Source of the DNA: an uncultured Tepidimonas sp.
GTDB lineage: Bacteria; Pseudomonadota; Gammaproteobacteria; Burkholderiales; Burkholderiaceae_C
Assembly (NCBI GenBank): GCA_937949455.1
Contig: CALEDU010000041.1
Location: 1 to 9,439, forward strand
Direction of reading: 5' to 3'
DNA: 9,439 nucleotides
Shown: in pieces, positions 6,864 through 9,439 of the stretch
Numbering within the stretch: position 1 is the first letter of the stretch
Layout: the number at the start of each line of letters is the position of its first letter
Notes under the pieces: generated by a model
Databases searched by the model: none
Told to the model about the DNA's origin: nothing
The model's input: the letters and a program-made list of their open reading frames with translations, nothing else
Made by a program: the position numbers and the translations under genes

Positions 6864-9265
6864 AGGTCGGGCTCCGTTCGCTGCGCTGGCGGCTGATGTC
6901 AGCAGTGCTGTTGGTTCATCTGCTGGTATTCGGCGTGTTGATTTGGATGGCGCAGCAGAGCCTGACTGAATATACCGAGGCGCAAGTGCTGCGCAGAGCG
7001 CGCATGCTCGAAGTCGAGCTGACTGCGGCGCTGTCCTCCCCTATCATCGAGCGCGACTATGTGACGCTGGCCGAGATCGTGCGCGAGTTGGTCTCGGTGG
7101 CCGAGGTGGCGTACCTCGTGGTCGAGGACGCGGGGGGGCATGTGCTTGCCGAGGCTTCTGCGCCTGCGACGCAGGGGCAATCGACCGCCACAGTGCGCGA
7201 TTTCACCATGCGCATCGGCGCGTCGCGGGTGCGCATGGGTCTGGATATGGCCAGTGCAACCCAAGCATGGCGCGAGTTTGGCCGGGCAGGGGCCGCCTGG
7301 GCGGCACTGGCGGCACTGGCGGCGGCTGGCCTAATCGGCGTGGCAGCCTTCCGGTTGACCTGGCGCATCAAGCGGCTGGCCAGCGTGGCCGACAAGCTGG
7401 CGCGGGGTGACCTGCTGGCTCGCGCCCCGGTCCGCGCCGATGGCGATGAGCTGGACAGGCTCGGCTGCGCGTTCAATGCCATGGCATGTGAGTTGAGCGA
7501 ACGCATCCAGTCGCTGGAGCAAGCGCGACACCAGACGGCAGATGCGCTGAACGAAGTCAAGGCAGAGCGCGCGCGCATGGTGGCGCTCATCGAGGCAATG
7601 AGCACAGGTGTGTTGTTCGTCGATCGCCTCGACCGCGTGCTGCATCTGAACGAGTCGCTGCGCCGGATGTGGATGATAGCTGCGCACCCGCCGGTGATTG
7701 GTCAACGCGCGACGGATTTGCTGGCGCGCTCGGGTGGACGATTGGCGCAACCCGATCACTTCTCGCGGCTGGTGCTGCATGTACCGGGCACGCAGGAGGT
7801 GTCGGATTCCACCGAACTGGTGATGAACGACGGCCGGGTTATCGTGCAGGCATGCCGTCCGGTGCGAGATTCAGAGGGGCGTTTGCTCGGGAGGCTGTGG
7901 CTGTACGAAGACGTCACGCAAGAGCGGCGCAACGCAGAACAGCTGATCTATCTGGCCGAGCGCGATGGCTTGACCGGGCTGTACAACCGGCGTCGCTTCG
8001 ATGAAATGCTCGAACGCGCGCTGTTGGATGCCAGACGACGCCAGTCACGCTGCGCATTGTTGCTGTTTGACCTGGACGAGTTCAAGCATCTGAACGACCA
8101 CTTTGGTCACCGCGCTGGCGATGCCCTGCTGGTGCGTGTGGCCAACGAATTGTCCACTGTGGTGCGGCGCAACGAAGTGCTGGCGCGGCTAGGGGGGGAC
8201 GAGTTTGCGCTGCTGGTACAGGATCTCGAACGCATTGAGGAGGCGGAAAACCTTGCCGAGCGCGTGGTGCGCGCGGTGGCACGGCTGCCGTTTGCGTTTG
8301 ATGGGCGTTCGCTGCGCATCACCGCCAGCCTTGGCATTGCGGTCTTTCCTGACCATGCCGATAGCCTGGCTGAGCTGGTGGCAGCGGCCGATATGGCGAT
8401 GTATCACGCCAAGAGTGCTGGCAAGAATGGATGGCGGCTCTACGACGGCCAGACTGACCCCAGCGCGGTCGAACGGCTGGGTTGGAGCGAGCGCATCGAG
8501 CGCGCGCTGGCCGAGGACTTGTTCGAGCTGCACTTTCAAGGGATCCATGGCCCGGACGGACGGCTGTTGCACGTGGAAGCACTGCTGCGTATGCACGACC
8601 CTGAATCCGGGCAGCTGGTCAGCCCCCAGCACTTCATCGCCCCAGCCGAAAAGACTGGGCGGATCGTCGAGATCGACCGCTGGGTGGTGCAGGCCGCGGC
8701 GCGCACACTGGCTCGCTATCCGGCATTGCCCGGGGTGGCGGTCAATCTGTCGGGGCGCACCTTGGCCGAGGTGCGCTTTACGGCCTTTGTACTCGATACA
8801 CTTGAGCGTCACGGCGTGGCACCACAACGGATGCTGCTCGAGGTGACCGAGACGACCGCGATCTCGGACATGCACGACGCCAACCGGCTGCTGGAAGTGA
8901 TGCGACCGGCCGGCTGTCGTGTCTGCCTCGACGATTTCGGCGCTGGGTTTTCATCGTTTGCGTATTTGAAACACCTACCCGCCGACGTTATCAAGATAGA
9001 CGGCCTGTTTGTGCGCAACGTGGTCAACAGCCGAGAGGACCGGCTGTTGGTGCAGGCCATCGTCAGCGTAGCACATGGACTGGGCAAATCGACGATTGCC
9101 GAGTTCGTCGAGGACGAGGCCACCGTTCGGGTGCTGTCTGAACTCGGCGTCGAGGCGTTCCAAGGCTACCATTTTTCCAAGCCGACGCCAGAGCTGGCGT
9201 CGCTGCTGGCACCGTCTGATTTGCCAGGATCAGGGCTTCGCTCAGCGGTCGCTTCTGCGGTTTAA
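6860..9265 (+). CDS. Membrane-bound c-di-GMP signalling protein: sensor-HAMP-PAS-GGDEF-EAL
   Basis: This 801-residue protein has a membrane span at about 12-30, an extracytoplasmic region at 35-140, a second span at about 145-166, HAMP (167-215), a short helical linker, PAS (about 243-353), GGDEF (about 366-530) and EAL (about 540-785). The diguanylate cyclase signature is intact (RLGGDEF, GGDEF at 445-449; DLDEFKHLND upstream). The inhibitory-site position reads R436-R-N-E439 (RxxE), not RxxD. The phosphodiesterase half keeps the residues needed for c-di-GMP hydrolysis: E573 of EALLR, N629, E661 and E664 in EVTET, D691 and D692 in DDFGAG, K712 of IKID, E748, and Q768 of QGYHFSKP. Both activities are therefore possible; which dominates cannot be told from sequence. 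It overlaps the binding-protein gene by 4 bases and probably receives its signal through the periplasmic region. Confidence 0.93.
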   Translation: MKVGLRSLRWRLMSAVLLVHLLVFGVLIWMAQQSLTEYTEAQVLRRARMLEVELTAALSSPIIERDYVTLAEIVRELVSVAEVAYLVVEDAGGHVLAEASAPATQGQSTATVRDFTMRIGASRVRMGLDMASATQAWREFGRAGAAWAALAALAAAGLIGVAAFRLTWRIKRLASVADKLARGDLLARAPVRADGDELDRLGCAFNAMACELSERIQSLEQARHQTADALNEVKAERARMVALIEAMSTGVLFVDRLDRVLHLNESLRRMWMIAAHPPVIGQRATDLLARSGGRLAQPDHFSRLVLHVPGTQEVSDSTELVMNDGRVIVQACRPVRDSEGRLLGRLWLYEDVTQERRNAEQLIYLAERDGLTGLYNRRRFDEMLERALLDARRRQSRCALLLFDLDEFKHLNDHFGHRAGDALLVRVANELSTVVRRNEVLARLGGDEFALLVQDLERIEEAENLAERVVRAVARLPFAFDGRSLRITASLGIAVFPDHADSLAELVAAADMAMYHAKSAGKNGWRLYDGQTDPSAVERLGWSERIERALAEDLFELHFQGIHGPDGRLLHVEALLRMHDPESGQLVSPQHFIAPAEKTGRIVEIDRWVVQAAARTLARYPALPGVAVNLSGRTLAEVRFTAFVLDTLERHGVAPQRMLLEVTETTAISDMHDANRLLEVMRPAGCRVCLDDFGAGFSSFAYLKHLPADVIKIDGLFVRNVVNSREDRLLVQAIVSVAHGLGKSTIAEFVEDEATVRVLSELGVEAFQGYHFSKPTPELASLLAPSDLPGSGLRSAVASAV

Positions 9266-9314
9266 CAGGCCGTTGAAAAAGTGTTCATCAAAGCAGCTGA
9301 GGGTTGGCCTGTGT

Positions 9315-9327
9315 CGGTTTTCAACCG
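9315..9327 (+). repeat. Small inverted repeat (hairpin) downstream of the GGDEF-EAL gene
   Basis: CGGTT and AACCG flank a 3-base loop (TTC). A G-T and a G-C pair can extend the stem by two. It is not followed by a T run, so it is a poor intrinsic terminator, and no better one is seen for the 5955-9265 gene pair. Confidence 0.4.
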
Positions 9328-9345
9328 GCTGGAGGCGTATTTAGT

Positions 9346-9370
9346 GCCCTTGGCAGCCCTTGGCAGCCCT
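9346..9370 (+). repeat. Short tandem repeat, 10-base unit, 2.5 copies
   Basis: TGGCAGCCCT occurs at 9351-9360 and again exactly at 9361-9370, preceded by a half unit GCCCT at 9346-9350. It is direct and adjacent, in non-coding DNA. It may be a slippage duplication; it lacks the spacer structure of a CRISPR array. Confidence 0.8.
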
Positions 9371-9439
9371 TTTCGGGGCCTGTTGCAACCCCCTTTTGCC
9401 CATTTCGGGCGCACTGGGGCCCCATGTCACGCATGATGC

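Larger units (their letters stand above)
9266..9439. other. Non-coding tail after the GGDEF-EAL gene; possible mobile-element edge
   Basis: No gene is supported here. Right after the TAA the sequence becomes CAGGCCGTTGAAAAAGTG, which reminds me of insertion-sequence ends in proteobacteria, but this is from memory and unverified. The segment also holds a small hairpin, a short tandem repeat and the palindrome GGGGCCCC (9416-9423). It ends at an open ATG (9424) reading Met-Ser-Arg-Met-Met, which could begin a gene outside the window. Confidence 0.35.

Noticed and set aside
9075..9344. Plus-strand open frame of 89 codons spanning the end of the EAL gene
   Set aside because: Mostly the alternate frame of the EAL domain; no independent start site or domain.
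9346..9370. CRISPR array
   Set aside because: The repeat unit is only 10 bases, with no spacers and just two full copies.

Overview
The window is a GC-rich piece of a beta-proteobacterial chromosome, most likely Burkholderiales and probably Comamonadaceae-like. This is judged from gene order (ctaG, DUF2970, coxC, convergent DUF2909, SURF1, small membrane protein, ctaA, ctaB, SCO) and protein style, not from a database search. About 95% of it is coding. No tRNA, rRNA, CRISPR array or complete mobile element was seen.

Region 1 (2-1402, plus strand) is the end of a cytochrome c oxidase structural operon: the C-terminal part of the CuB assembly factor Cox11/CtaG, a 69-residue DUF2970 membrane protein and oxidase subunit III. 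It closes with a good intrinsic terminator at 1423-1446.

Region 2 (1472-5884) is the assembly and heme-A operon. A small twin-transmembrane DUF2909 gene lies on the minus strand, its start only 6 bases from the divergent SURF1 start. SURF1 is followed by a membrane-anchored thioredoxin/SCO-like protein with a CxxxC motif, heme A synthase (CtaA/COX15), heme O synthase (CtaB/COX10) and a SCO1/SenC lipoprotein. Together these supply heme a (CtaB, then CtaA), help insert it (SURF1) and metallate CuA (SCO) and CuB (Cox11) of an aa3-type terminal oxidase.

Region 3 (5955-9265) is a two-gene signalling module. It encodes a secreted PhnD-like substrate-binding protein with no ABC transporter partner in the window, and a GTG start supported by a strong Shine-Dalgarno sequence. 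It overlaps by 4 bases an 801-residue membrane protein with an extracytoplasmic sensor region, HAMP, PAS, GGDEF and EAL domains. The layout resembles the NspS/MbaA binding-protein/c-di-GMP receptor pair of Vibrio cholerae, but with a different class of binding protein. No terminator was found between the SCO gene and this module, so respiration genes and c-di-GMP signalling may share transcripts.

Region 4 (9266-9439) is non-coding as far as visible. It has a short hairpin, a 10-base tandem repeat and a sequence style that could be the edge of an insertion sequence continuing beyond the window. Four gene junctions (256-259, 4311-4314, 5222-5225, 6860-6863) are ATGA stop-start overlaps, suggesting translational coupling.
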